Assembly: GCA_014529385.2 (NCBI GenBank)
Contig: CM043958.1
Span: 127,118,817 to 127,182,816 of the forward strand
Reading direction: 5' to 3'
DNA: 64,000 nt
Origin: Adiantum capillus-veneris
Lineage: Eukaryota; Streptophyta; Polypodiopsida; Polypodiales; Pteridaceae
The notes beneath the pieces were generated by a model. The model was not told the DNA's origin. It saw nothing but the letters and a program-made list of their open reading frames with translations, and did not search any database. Positions 31,803 through 41,431 of the stretch are shown here, piece after piece. Every line of letters starts with the position of its first letter. Position 1 is the stretch's first letter. The position numbers and the translations under genes were made by a program.

Positions 31803-34148
31803 TTATAATGGCACTCCAAGAAAATCCTGTGCAAACCTGTGTTCTCTAAACTCCTTGCGTATCTTCGGCATTGGATGATCACGTAGACTGTCCTTATTCC
31901 TGGCATGATCAACACATACAGTCAAGAATTGTACTGCTTTCTTACCATCACAGCTCTGAACCCTGGCATAGGCTGAGCCATCATCCAACACTTTGTTTTC
32001 CATTCGCACAGCCCTAATGTATGGTTGCCCCAGAATTAAAGGATAAGAGGAATGCTCCTGTATAAAGAAATTTTTCTCATCACAGACATCCCCTACAGTT
32101 ACCTTAACATTGGCACAAGCACCATAGAGGTCGCCTGGAAGCATATTGGCAGCTCGAATCCGCCAACCATGGTCCACATCAATAGGCCATTTCCCCTTTT
32201 TGTGCAAGCTTTTAGCCATCAAATTGATCTCTGATCCATGATCTATGAGTGCTAAGACCGGTTCTTCGATGTCGCCAAGCTTCACAATAGTTTCGGTTGT
32301 TGCTCTTGCCCAATGAGTCCTTGAAAAGTGACTCCTTGGTATACTTTCATTATCTTCATCTTCATTGAAATGAACATGCCTTACCCCAGGTACGGTTGGA
32401 TTTGACACCACCACAAACCTCGACTCTTCTTCTTCTTCAAGATTCGCCAAATACTCTTCATAGTCGTCCAAAATTGCTTCAATGTGGCGTACCGCCTGGC
32501 TCTTCACTGACTCCGGCTCTTGTTTAGTTGGTATCTGCCGCTTTCTTTTTATGATGTCAATTATCTCCTCATGAAACTCACATTTGGCAATGCCCAAAAT
32601 ATCACCCAATGTGAGCTCCACTTTGCTATTCAGAATGGGCTCTTCAAAAACTTTCTTTAAATCTGTAGCTAATTCAATGTCAGACTTAAGCTTATATGAG
32701 GGTCCCCTGGGTTTACCTTGCTTTTTGTCTTTGGGTGCCTCCTCCATCACCACTTCAGGAGCGGGCTTAGGAGCAGGACCTTCTTCTTGCTTGCTCTTGA
32801 ACCTCGTTGTCCTTTTCGATGTCCCAGGAGCTTCTTCATCTCTTTTCCACTTTTCCTCCACCATAGCCTCATTAGCTTGAGACTTCGCAATGAATGCATA
32901 CACCGAGAGGGAATCCACTGGATCAGTCCACCCTGTGGTTTCTCGAATTGAATTCCCTACTTGCCGCAGCTTCCCATAAGTTACATGTCCTATTTCTGCT
33001 GTCTTCAAAGCATAAGGCCATAATTGACCCTTGGTACCTGCACCATCATCATCACCCTTCCCGTAGACTTGCAGCCCATATGTAGCTGCTTCCACAAGAG
33101 CAACATTATGCTGGATCTCTTCAACTATCTTCTTCATGCCGCCCCTTCCAAAATTTGGGCGGAGCATCTCACCTGTTGCCCTAAGGTGTATCTTCTTGTC
33201 CTTCCAGAACACCACGTTCCTTTTATAAGCTTCGTCAAAATCATCGCATTCTTTCACGTACTTGTGGTCTTCACTGTCACACCACATGCATTGGCGTGGT
33301 GGCTGCTTTCTAGGCTCAAATGTAGACCCCTTTGCAGCTAGTCCATCAAATTTAACAGATTTAAAATTCAAATTTAATTCTTGAATACCTTTCACAAATT
33401 CGTCAAGAACTGGCTCCTCCACTCTGGGTATTGCCGAAGTTGTTTTCTCTTTAGGTTCCTCTTCCGCAACATCCATGATGTCAGCCACGATCAGCTTGTC
33501 GACTCTCATCTGTCGTTTCACGATCATGTTGACTACTTCAATGACTAACTTCCAATCGGATGTTAAGCCCAATTCTCCTGTTGAATCCTCCAACAATTGC
33601 ACTAGACTCTTCTGAAGTCGAGAGTCAGCAGCCTGAATGAATAACTCAACCTTCTGATCCCTCATCGAACGTTGCTCCGTCGAGGACAGTTGCTCGAACT
33701 TCTTCTCAAATTCCCGTAATAATTCTCGTGCAGACAGATTTTTGTTCTTTTTCTGCACCCACTTCATAAAGCTTTGCCTTGTTACTCTTTGTGAATCCTC
33801 AAGGAAGTATTCCTCCTGAAGCGCCTTCTTGAAATCTTGCCAATTCGGGCCTTGAATCGCCTGAATTTCTTTAATTCGACTCCTAAGTTCCGGCTCCGCA
33901 ATCATATGAAACCCTTCGACTGCATTCTGATCATCAATACCATTCTCTTCCATTGCCTGCTCGTAGATATTGCAAAATTTGCTAATATCCCGACCTTCAA
34001 ATCGATGCAATTTCTCGGTAACCATGTGCCGAGCTTTACGGATCCTTTCTTGCAAATTGTACTGCTATTGGGCAACCTGTTGTTGTTGCATATAAGCAGC
34101 AAACTGCTGCATCATTTGTTGCATGGCAGCCTCTTGCGGTGTCGACAT
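31803..34148 (-). pseudogene. gag: F gag and protease
   Basis: I place the start at the ATG at 34148 (MSTPQEAAMQQMMQQFAAYM). A TAG at about 34067-34069 breaks the frame, which then runs 750 codons. The capsid-like part includes DISKFCNIYEQAMEENGI, GPNWQDFKKALQEEYF and LREFEKKFEQLS. A knuckle-like CMWCDSEDHKYVKEC has one extra residue before the last Cys compared with CX2CX4HX4C. The protease near residues 600-690 of the long frame has PVLALIDHGSEINLM, with His in place of Ser/Thr in the D-S/T-G triad, and the flap-side motif YPLILGQPYI. DHG is rarer than DSG/DTG but occurs in some gypsy proteases. Confidence 0.85.
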
Positions 34149-34180
34149 CTTCTTCCACCACAATGCTCACCCCGGCTCGT

Positions 34181-34198
34181 TTCGCGTCGGGTTCACCA
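34181..34198 (-). promoter_or_regulatory. F primer binding site candidate
   Basis: The minus strand reads TGGTGAACCCGACGCGAA four bases inside the LTR. I cannot name the matching tRNA; it is neither the initiator-Met nor the B/D type. Confidence 0.55.
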
Positions 34199-34202
34199 AG
34201 AA

Positions 34203-34964
34203 TGTCAAGGGATTTGTGTTCGAAAGCTGAGCCGGGAAGGCGCAGGGCCTCTGGCTGTGAGAGGTGTGAGGAAGACAGTTGCAGCAGACACAATGAATGT
34301 AGACAAAGCTTGAAACAAACAACTACAAGATCCTGAAGCTTGATTATCATTAACAGTACCGCTGCTTACATGATTTAAACTCCTTCCATGATTAGAGTGG
34401 CTTGGAAGCTTGGATTAGAGTGGCTGGTGGTGTCTTTGATTAGATTGGCTATGGAAGCTTGGATTAGGATTAGAGTGCTCAAAGCTTATGGCTTCCTCCC
34501 CGCTAATGCAGCAGAGCACGAAAACTTGAATATCTCCTAATCGGTGCAGAATTAGCCTCTCTGCGTGAGAGGCAAAAATGCTCAAAACCCTTTTCCTTCT
34601 GCCAACGCGGGCCGTTTTCTCCAGAAACCTGTTTTACAAAAAATTTCCAGAATAGGACTTTTTCGGCCTCCCTCATGCAGAGATGGGAAGTCTCCCACAC
34701 ATTTTCTTTTTTACCACTGACCACATGTCTTCCTCTACCCAAGTTGCCTTATATATCCTAAGAGCTCTTTCACATGTAAAACCTTTTCTTCAAGCATAAA
34801 ATCTCTATCCTTAGGCCTTCATAACCACATAAAGCATACACTTTCTGGATCTCCTTACTTGTTCTCGAGCCCTGGTCACGCCTCAATAAATGTGTGAGTT
34901 TCAAATAGACTTCTTCTGCTTCTCTTTACTCTTTTTTCCATCATGGAAGCGGAGCGGCACGACA
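34203..34964 (-). repeat. F 5' LTR (762 bp)
   Basis: The plus strand starts TGTCAAGGGATTTGTG and ends GGAGCGGCACGACA. A minus-strand TATATAAG lies at about 34748-34756, a plausible promoter. CCGG follows at 34965-34968 and matches 27527-27530. Confidence 0.92.
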
Positions 34965-35025
34965 CCGGTCTCAACCGTAGATCTGGGTTCACACTAGCCG
35001 GCTAGTTTTCCTCGTAGGACGCCAC
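34965..35025 (+). other. F target duplication and last piece of E internal region
   Basis: CCGG (34965-34968) is the second target copy. The remaining 57 bp lead to the E 3' LTR. I see no purine tract there, so the polypurine tract of E is lost or unrecognised. Confidence 0.55.
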
Positions 35026-35347
35026 TATTGCAGTTTTTTTTGGCTAGAAAGTTAGGGTTTTGACCTAGGAAGAGAGTGTCTATACAATAGATTGAGTGTG
35101 AGATTGAGCACTTCAACGAGTTTTCAACGTTATTTTATTATGAATTATCACGATGATACTCTCACTTAATCTCCATGAGGATTGTTTTGCAGGAAAAAAA
35201 AGATAGAAAGATTGCTAGTGACGGACTTGGAGGCAAGAGATGTCGATGCTATAAGAGGACCATCCAAGGTGAATAAAGAATTGAACACCCAAGCAAGGTC
35301 ATGCAAGTCAGAGCCGAAGGGAGGAGGGTGCCTTCGCTATAATATTG
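35026..35347 (+). repeat. E 3' LTR, left part
   Basis: It starts TATTGCAGTTTTTTTTGGC, against TGTTGCAG in the 5' copy, and follows 4954-5269 closely until the A insertion. It ends with the target site TATTG (35343-35347). Confidence 0.85.
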
Positions 35348-35537
35348 TGTTGGGGTATAGGCGCCTGTGCCTTGCCCGGCCGCCCAGAGTCTGGGCGCCC
35401 ACTGACTTGTATACCTTATATATAGCATAAGTGTATAGGGGGCTGCTCACTCTTTGAGTCTCCCCACCTGTATCTGTGTGTCGTGTGTCTCCTTCTCTCT
35501 CTCACTCTCCATCTGTGGTGCTCCCCGATCCCTTTCA
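35348..35537 (+). repeat. A 5' LTR (190 bp)
   Basis: It starts TGTTGGGGTATAGGCGCC and ends CGATCCCTTTCA. A TATATATAG near 35417-35425 is a likely TATA box. Confidence 0.95.
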
Positions 35538-35539
35538 AT

Positions 35540-35551
35540 TGGTATCGGAGC
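35540..35551 (+). promoter_or_regulatory. A primer binding site
   Basis: TGGTATCGGAGC, two bases after the LTR, differs by one base from the initiator tRNA-Met complement. Confidence 0.88.
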
Positions 35552-36643
35552 GTAGGTGCGGAGGGAGTGCGTGTGTGCACAGTCACGACGACAGCGGAGA
35601 GCCGGTTTCATTCCCGAAATCGCGTCCGCGCGCGCACTTTTAAGAGTGCAAACAGGGTTTCGACTTCGGCATCGACAAATTCAGCTTTTCGAGAGCGTTT
35701 CCACCAAGTGTCTTGGCGTTTTACTCCCCTTTCGAAGCCATTCGAGCCATCAAAAACTTCATTCGAGCTACGGTTGAGGAGCTGCATTTTGCAGCCCTCT
35801 TTTGGCAGTTTATGCTGCGTTTTTGGGTCGAAACGGAGGTTTTTGGCATAGCTTTCACACCCGGACTCGGATACATGTGATCCAGGAGTCTACCTTGGGG
35901 TTTTGGCACGCTCTAGACGCGCTCGTCATATCAAAATTTTAAAATTCTGAATGCTGAATTTTCTGCAGCAGCAGTTGTTTATTGTGTGTCGAGGATTCCA
36001 CACATGGTTTGCTCTCAGATGTGAGAGTGATATTTGCTGCAAGTTTCCTCATAGGTGGGAGGATACGATGTATGCCTTATGTGGTTTGATGCTCAGGGAG
36101 ACTAATGTGATTGCATTTTGAGCTCGGCAATGTATGCCTCGAGCATATTTTTTGGCAGTCACAGGTAGAGCAGATATTTGTGTACTAGATTTGCAGGTGT
36201 TTGCAATGATGTATGCAAAGTGTGGAGATTGGTGCATGCATTTGGAGTGCGGTTTGATGCGCTTTGGTTGCTCATGGTTTTGAGAGTGCAGTCAGTTTGG
36301 TTACTGGTTTTGTGGCCGTGATTCGAGCACTAATGGCTTGAGGTTTTTCAGCAGGTTTCAGCTACAGGTTTACAAGTTTACAGGCAGGTTTGAGGGCTTA
36401 TTTGGGCGCTGAATTTTCAGCCATTGTTTCCTCTTTACAGGTGTCCATGTATGGCTCAGTTGTAGGCTGATCTGGGACACGTTTGTGACTTGTTTATGCA
36501 GTTGTTTAAGAGCTGAATTTTGGGGCTGTTTTGGGGCTGATTTGCAGCCATATTTGCAGACTTTTGTTGATGCGATTCGAGCCAGTTTAGGGCTGATTTG
36601 GTTGACATTTGATACTCATTGTTGGTTGCTCTTTTGCGAGCAT
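35552..36643 (+). other. A untranslated leader
   Basis: About 1.1 kb without a convincing frame. It is homologous to the H leader in inverted orientation and contains many short TTTGGGGCTGATTTG-like phrases. Confidence 0.7.
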
Positions 36644-37481
36644 TATGGCTGATTTTTCATTTGACTTCCAACGTTATGGTCTGAAACAGTTTGATGGTGC
36701 AGATTTTGTTGCTTGGAAGGAGCATATGCTTGTTGCATTGGCGGATTTGGGACATGATAAACCCTTGTGTGGTTTATCGGCGAAGCCCAAGTCTATGCGT
36801 GATGATGATTGGCAGGATCTTGATGAGTTAGCAATGTCTACGATTCGTTTGCATCTGGTTGAGTCTGTTTACTGGCAGGTCTCGAGGGAGACTACAACTC
36901 ATGCTTTATGGTAGAGTTTACATGCTATGTACGCGACATCCATGTCTACAGGGGAGTCTAGTCCCACTTCTATGTCCATGGGAGAGATTGGTCCCACACG
37001 CAAGTCTCGACGTCATAGAGACTTGACATGTTGGCATTGTGGACATAGAGGGCACATTAGGCGTCGATGTTTCAGGCGTTTGAGACAAAGGAGGCGACAG
37101 ATGCGTGATGCAGATTTGGGCATGATAGATGCTAGTGAGATCAGTACGGTGGTTACTGAGTATGATTGTGACGGCGATGTCACATTTACATCTAGCTTGT
37201 CTTCAGACGATCTTATGTCTACGGATTGCATATCGGATTGCACATTGTCTTCACATTGGTTACTAGATTCAAATGCTACTTTCCATGTCACGTCGCATCG
37301 TGAGTGGTTTAGCACGTTTTCTCATGGGAGACTTGGTTGTGTGCACATGGCTGATGGTGCTGTGTATGACATTGAGGGTGCAGGAGACGTATGTTTGTCC
37401 TTGCCCAGTGGTATGAGATTTACCCTGCGTCATGTGCGTTATGTGCCAGATCTGAGACAGGATTTGATCTCAGTCAGATAG
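36644..37481 (+). pseudogene. gag: A gag and protease
   Basis: The start is the ATG at 36644 (MADFSFDFQRYGLKQFDG), supported by alignment to the H gag start. Capsid motifs are FDGADFAAWKEH-like (FVAWKEHMLVAL) and the W-x2-L-x2-M-Y pattern, where H has ALWRRLHDMY and A has ALW-stop-SLHAMY with a TAG at about 36912. An intact CCHC knuckle follows (CWHCGHRGHIRRRC). The protease is HWLLDSNATFHVTSHREW, so the Gly of DSGA is Asn. It ends at a TAG in SVR-stop-LRDSG, where copia elements usually have Gln, consistent with CAG-to-TAG. Confidence 0.88.
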
Positions 37482-38385
37482 TTACGGGATAGTGGATGTC
37501 GGGCATCGCTGCTTGAGCAATCTTTTGCGTTGCATTTGGGTTCGCTAGTGATTGCGAGAGGTGCCAGGAGTGGTACAGGTTACCCATTGCATGTGGATCA
37601 CGGGAGAGACAGTGTTGTCTCTGTGATCACGCAACCAGGTAGAGAGCGAGAGAGCAGGCGAGTCTCTTTTGCTTGTGGGTTGCAGGATACTTTGCATGGA
37701 GTGCAGAGTAGTGAGCTCGTTGTGCACACAATTGGGGCACGACTTGAGCAGTCACAGAGAGAGGTGACAGAGTCAGACATGCATGCTTTGCTAGTGACTG
37801 AGCAAAGCAGAGAGTCAGTTGTGCGAGATACTTCTATGCAGGATAGACAGGTAGAGCGGTCTTGCTCTAGTGAGTCACGACAGGAGGACGTTGTGCAAGA
37901 GTCTATGCATACGGAGTTAGAGCATGAGAGCTCTAGTGAGTCACAGCAGATTGAGTGGTCATGTTTGCAGTGGATGATTATAGAGGAGGCTGAGACGTCA
38001 ACGATTATGCAATCATTCCTTTCTATGCTCGAAAGTGAGCATGGGGATATAGTTGTGCAGGATATGTCTTCCAGCAGACACCTAGAGCAGCTAGTTTGCT
38101 CTGAGGTTGCACGACAGGTTGATGCGTCTTTTGCGGACAGTCAGGAGATGCATGTGGCTGACACGCCTTGTCAGTCAGAGATGCCTATTGCCAGAGATAT
38201 ATATGTTGATGCATGCTCCGTAGAGCTAGCAGGGCCCGCTAGCATTGCATCGGCATTCGGTGGTCTCATGTATGAGTTGCTGATCTTGAGACCAGATATC
38301 GCAGCTGCAGTGGGAGCATTTGCAGTTGGGGTTGTCAGCCGTCTGTTCACTGATGATGGCATAGTGCACGAGGGAGATATGCAGG
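37482..38385 (+). pseudogene. pol: A pol: pre-integrase start fused to RT tail
   Basis: The same frame continues after the TAG (LRDSGCRASLLEQ). The middle is Glu/Ser/Gln-rich (EQSRESVVRDTSMQDRQVE, then SSESQQIEWSC) and I do not recognise it. The end, FGGLMYELLILRPDIAAAVG and FAVGVVSRLF, matches the copia RT end (SLMY-x-RPDIA-x-AVG-x-VSR). Integrase and the RT catalytic core are therefore missing while the frame stays open. B is inserted after GDMQ; the frame resumes at 57433. Confidence 0.7.
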
Positions 38386-39009
38386 TGTTAAGGCGGTTAC
38401 GCCGCTAGCGGAAGCTAAATAGCGAGAACTCAACCAACAACAGAATTTGTCAGACGAGGACGAAGCTTGACCCGCAGGCGCATGGAAACAACTAGGTGGG
38501 TGTCAAATCACCTACTCGACCTTCTAATGACAATCACTACTAAGGAAATCAAATCTAAGTTCTAAAACACGCAAGTGACTGAAATCCGTACTACGAACGA
38601 ATGCTATACGAAACAGGATCTAGAATCATCGAATCGATCTCAAACTCAAGGGGAAGTCTATGCACTAGGTAAGAACAACACCCTGAAGACTTGAACAGCA
38701 AAATCAACCTATAACCACTCCGTGCGGTAAACGCGTATGAAGACAGGCCGAAAAATACAGGTGACCGAAACTTGACCCCGATGGTACTAATGTGTAGCTC
38801 TACTCGTTGTGGTTCTATAGATATGCTGCACGCTCTATTCCGACACACGAGTTGGAAGAAAACTCACACCGAAGCTCATAGGAACTTACCACACGTAGAA
38901 GCCGATAGCGCGCACTCTTGGTATCTGTGCGTAGCTCTCACCGTTGCTAACACAATGGCGGTGTCGCTTCTCCAATGGCAGCCCCGTAGCTCGCGTAGCA
39001 AGGAGATAA

Positions 39010-39042
<33 letters not shown>

Positions 39043-39329
39043 ACACAGTCATGGCGCTCAAAAACTCACTTTGATTAATAATTGAATCCTCTTTTAGGTT
39101 ACAAAACTTTGGCTTATATACCTCAGCCTTGGAGGTGAGAACATCTCTAATTATTTACATCAGCAGGTGAAATTACGTCGGGATTACAAGCTGGAAACTC
39201 AATTGAGTCCCGTTACTTAATGAATGGCTCAAATCAAAATTAATGTCGGAAAGACATTTATTACAATCAATGGTTACAAAATGATGGGTGTGAACAAAAA
39301 TGCGGGTGTGATCCTCTGCTGGCTCAACA
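38386..39329 (-). repeat. B 3' LTR (944 bp)
   Basis: The plus strand starts TGTTAAGGCGGTTACGCC and ends TGGCTCAACA. It contains a (TC)n tract at about 39013-39040. Compared with 56488-57427 I see two substitutions and a TC-length difference. Confidence 0.97.
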
Positions 39330-39345
39330 CTCCCCCCCCTCCGCG
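39330..39345 (-). promoter_or_regulatory. B polypurine tract
   Basis: The minus strand reads CGCGGAGGGGGGGGAG directly before the 3' LTR. Confidence 0.9.
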
Positions 39346-39379
39346 TTCATGTCGTCCCTGACATGACTTTTAGGCTTGA

Positions 39380-41431
39380 TCAATAGAGTCCTGTCGTCTT
39401 GAGCATCTGCAAATGTGATTCGTAGCGTAGGTTGCCGATGGTCAAGGTTGGGCCGAATATTTTGCTTTCATGAGTGAAAAAGCCGGTGTAGAAAGCTTCT
39501 TCGAATGTTTGCATGTGGAAGCTAGGCAAAAACATAATTCTTTGGTATAAGAGATGTAACACCTTTGGTGATGGCTGCAAAGAAAGATCATACATCATAT
39601 CCGTCACTGTGTCGGCCGTCGATAGTAGACTCGAGGTCGTGGCTTTGTCTGGCGCGAACACTTCAATGCATGCTAAGAGAGTCCTGCAGATTTTCTTTAG
39701 CATCTGACACGAAAGGTCAGGAGAGCCAGTAAAGAGTTTGATGGTGCCCGTTAGGGTTTTCACCATGTAGGCTTTACCTATTCTCTCTCCTGCCTTTGGT
39801 CCTGGCATCCTTGGGTAATTAAGCCAATTTGGCTTCTTTTCTGCAATCCTGCCATGCTCTTTCCAGCTTCTGACTCTTGGCACCGGGCAGAAGGTTGCAT
39901 CCTCCCGAATCTCTTTTGGAGCCTCTACCAAGTAGATGAGGTAGGCTGGGTATTTGTTCAGCCAACCTTTCCTCCATCTAGGTTGAGAATCTACAATCTT
40001 CTTTGATTGTTCATCCTTTGTGATGTCGCCTTCATAAAGAGCGACATACTGCTCCTCCTCTATTCTCTTTTTCGTCTTTATCACTTCAAATTTCATCAGA
40101 GGGAAAGGCAGGCTTGGTTGCATCCACTCTTCATGGAGCACTTTTGTGTCTAAACCTTGAAGTCTAATGGAAATGAGGAGTCTCCTTTCCCATTCCATTT
40201 CCGCCTTGGCACTTTCCTCTGTTGACTTTTCTATTTGGTCCTGGAGCCTTCGTTCTTCTTCTTCAGAGATTCCTGAAGTTGAGGCCACTTCTTGAACTGG
40301 GGCTGGATCTTCAATTGTGGTTGCCTCTCCAGTTTCTGGTAGCTCTATGGCTGCTCCCCCTGCTTCTTCTTGTGGTGGCTCTGTTTCTCTTCTTTGTTGC
40401 TCTTGGAGGTCTTGGAGCTGTTTGCGGAGGGCCTCATTTTCTGTCCTTAGTGTTTGGTTTTCTGATGTGAGCCTCTCCTCTGCAGCCAATGATCCCTCCG
40501 CCATGTGCAACCTTTGCACTTGCTCTAACCTCAGCTCTCTTTGCAGACTTCTGACATGATCTTCCAGAGCTGGTACGAGGGCTCCCTCTTGTTCTGTTCC
40601 TGCTCTGCTAGCTCTAGGGGTGGTCCTGAGTCTCATGATTGTCCTTTCTTGAAGTTCGACTCTTTCCCTTAGCTCAATGAGCTCATCCTTGGCTGCCTCC
40701 AGCTCATCTTCTATTCGCTCCTTTGCTTCCTGTGAGCTTGTTACCTCTCTTGAAGCTTCGGCTAGTTGGAGTATCAAGCCGTCCCTCTCGTTTTCTATGT
40801 CGTAGAGTGATGCTTTATGACTTTCAGATTCAGTCATAGCATTCTCTAACTTCTTCTGCAACTCTGCTTCCTTTTGTTTTGCTGTCTCAAGTGCTACTTC
40901 CTTTGCTCTGGATCTTTCTTTAATCTTGCTGAGCAGTTCATGTACCATTTGCATGTCTTTTTCATCTTCATCTGTCAACTTGGCAGCTCTTTCTGCCACC
41001 ACCTCCAATGGCTTCGGCTCGACCATTTTTTCTTCACTCTCCATTGTACCCTTTGTCTTTTCTTTCGTCCCTTTCCGATCATCTTGTTTCCGTAGGGATA
41101 TCCCATAAACTGCCTCCAGGGCCTCTTCTTCACTGTATCCGATCGCTACCAGATCCTCATAATCATCTTTCTTTTGCTGAACTGGATCTATCTCCGTTTC
41201 CTTGGTCCCGGCCTCCGGCTTTTCCATAATTTCTGTTTCTATTTCTATTGTGGTTTCCTCCACAATAATTTCCATCTTCTTCGGGCTTGGTACAACAGTA
41301 AAAGAGGGCTGATTGTCTTCAGTCACCTTGGCTTTCCCTTTGTTTGCTTGCCTTACTGTCTCTTTAGGTTCAGTAGACTCATCTATTTTTTTCTTCCCCT
41401 TGTCGTTCTTTTGCAGCTCAGCTTTTAAAAG
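39380..41431 (-). CDS. B accessory ORF, C-part: coiled coil plus conserved domain of unknown function
   Basis: It is in frame with the upstream ORF across a TAG (41432-41434), so the two probably form one gene of about 1,085 codons. From the GTG-coded first residue at 41326 it has 648 residues. Residues 54-75 (DDYEDLVAIGYSEEEALEAV) resemble a UBA ubiquitin-binding motif, which is weak evidence. Residues 118-312 are heptad-like and Glu/Leu/Lys-rich, a long coiled coil. Residues 395-648 form the domain shared with D (CPVPRVR 480-486, WKEH 488-491, YMVKTLTG 520-527, PDLSC 536-540, TFEEAFYTGFFT 607-618). No signal peptide or membrane segment is seen, so it does not look like an envelope protein. 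It ends 35 bases from the polypurine tract. Confidence 0.75.
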   Translation of the reverse strand, partial: LLKAELQKNDKGKKKIDESTEPKETVRQANKGKAKVTEDNQPSFTVVPSPKKMEIIVEETTIEIETEIMEKPEAGTKETEIDPVQQKKDDYEDLVAIGYSEEEALEAVYGISLRKQDDRKGTKEKTKGTMESEEKMVEPKPLEVVAERAAKLTDEDEKDMQMVHELLSKIKERSRAKEVALETAKQKEAELQKKLENAMTESESHKASLYDIENERDGLILQLAEASREVTSSQEAKERIEDELEAAKDELIELRERVELQERTIMRLRTTPRASRAGTEQEGALVPALEDHVRSLQRELRLEQVQRLHMAEGSLAAEERLTSENQTLRTENEALRKQLQDLQEQQRRETEPPQEEAGGAAIELPETGEATTIEDPAPVQEVASTSGISEEEERRLQDQIEKSTEESAKAEMEWERRLLISIRLQGLDTKVLHEEWMQPSLPFPLMKFEVIKTKKRIEEEQYVALYEGDITKDEQSKKIVDSQPRWRKGWLNKYPAYLIYLVEAPKEIREDATFCPVPRVRSWKEHGRIAEKKPNWLNYPRMPGPKAGERIGKAYMVKTLTGTIKLFTGSPDLSCQMLKKICRTLLACIEVFAPDKATTSSLLSTADTVTDMMYDLSLQPSPKVLHLLYQRIMFLPSFHMQTFEEAFYTGFFTHESKIFGPTLTIGNLRYESHLQMLKTTGLY

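Larger units (their letters stand above)
27531..34964 (-). mobile_element. Element F: nearly complete Ty3/gypsy element of an unusual lineage
   Basis: LTRs at 27531-28295 and 34203-34964 differ at roughly 2% of sites by eye, and the flanking duplication is CCGG. On the minus strand the order is primer site, gag, protease, RT, RNase H, integrase, polypurine tract. It is 7.4 kb long. The damage is light: a TAG near the gag start, a frame change between protease and RT, two stops in RT, and a frame change in RNase H. The RT and protease motifs differ from those of B, C and D and recall fungal gypsy elements. Confidence 0.92.

Noticed and set aside
27527-34969. Five-base target duplication for F (ACCGG or CCGGT)
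   Set aside because: The fifth base is shared with the LTR terminus in either reading; only CCGG is independent of the LTR ends.
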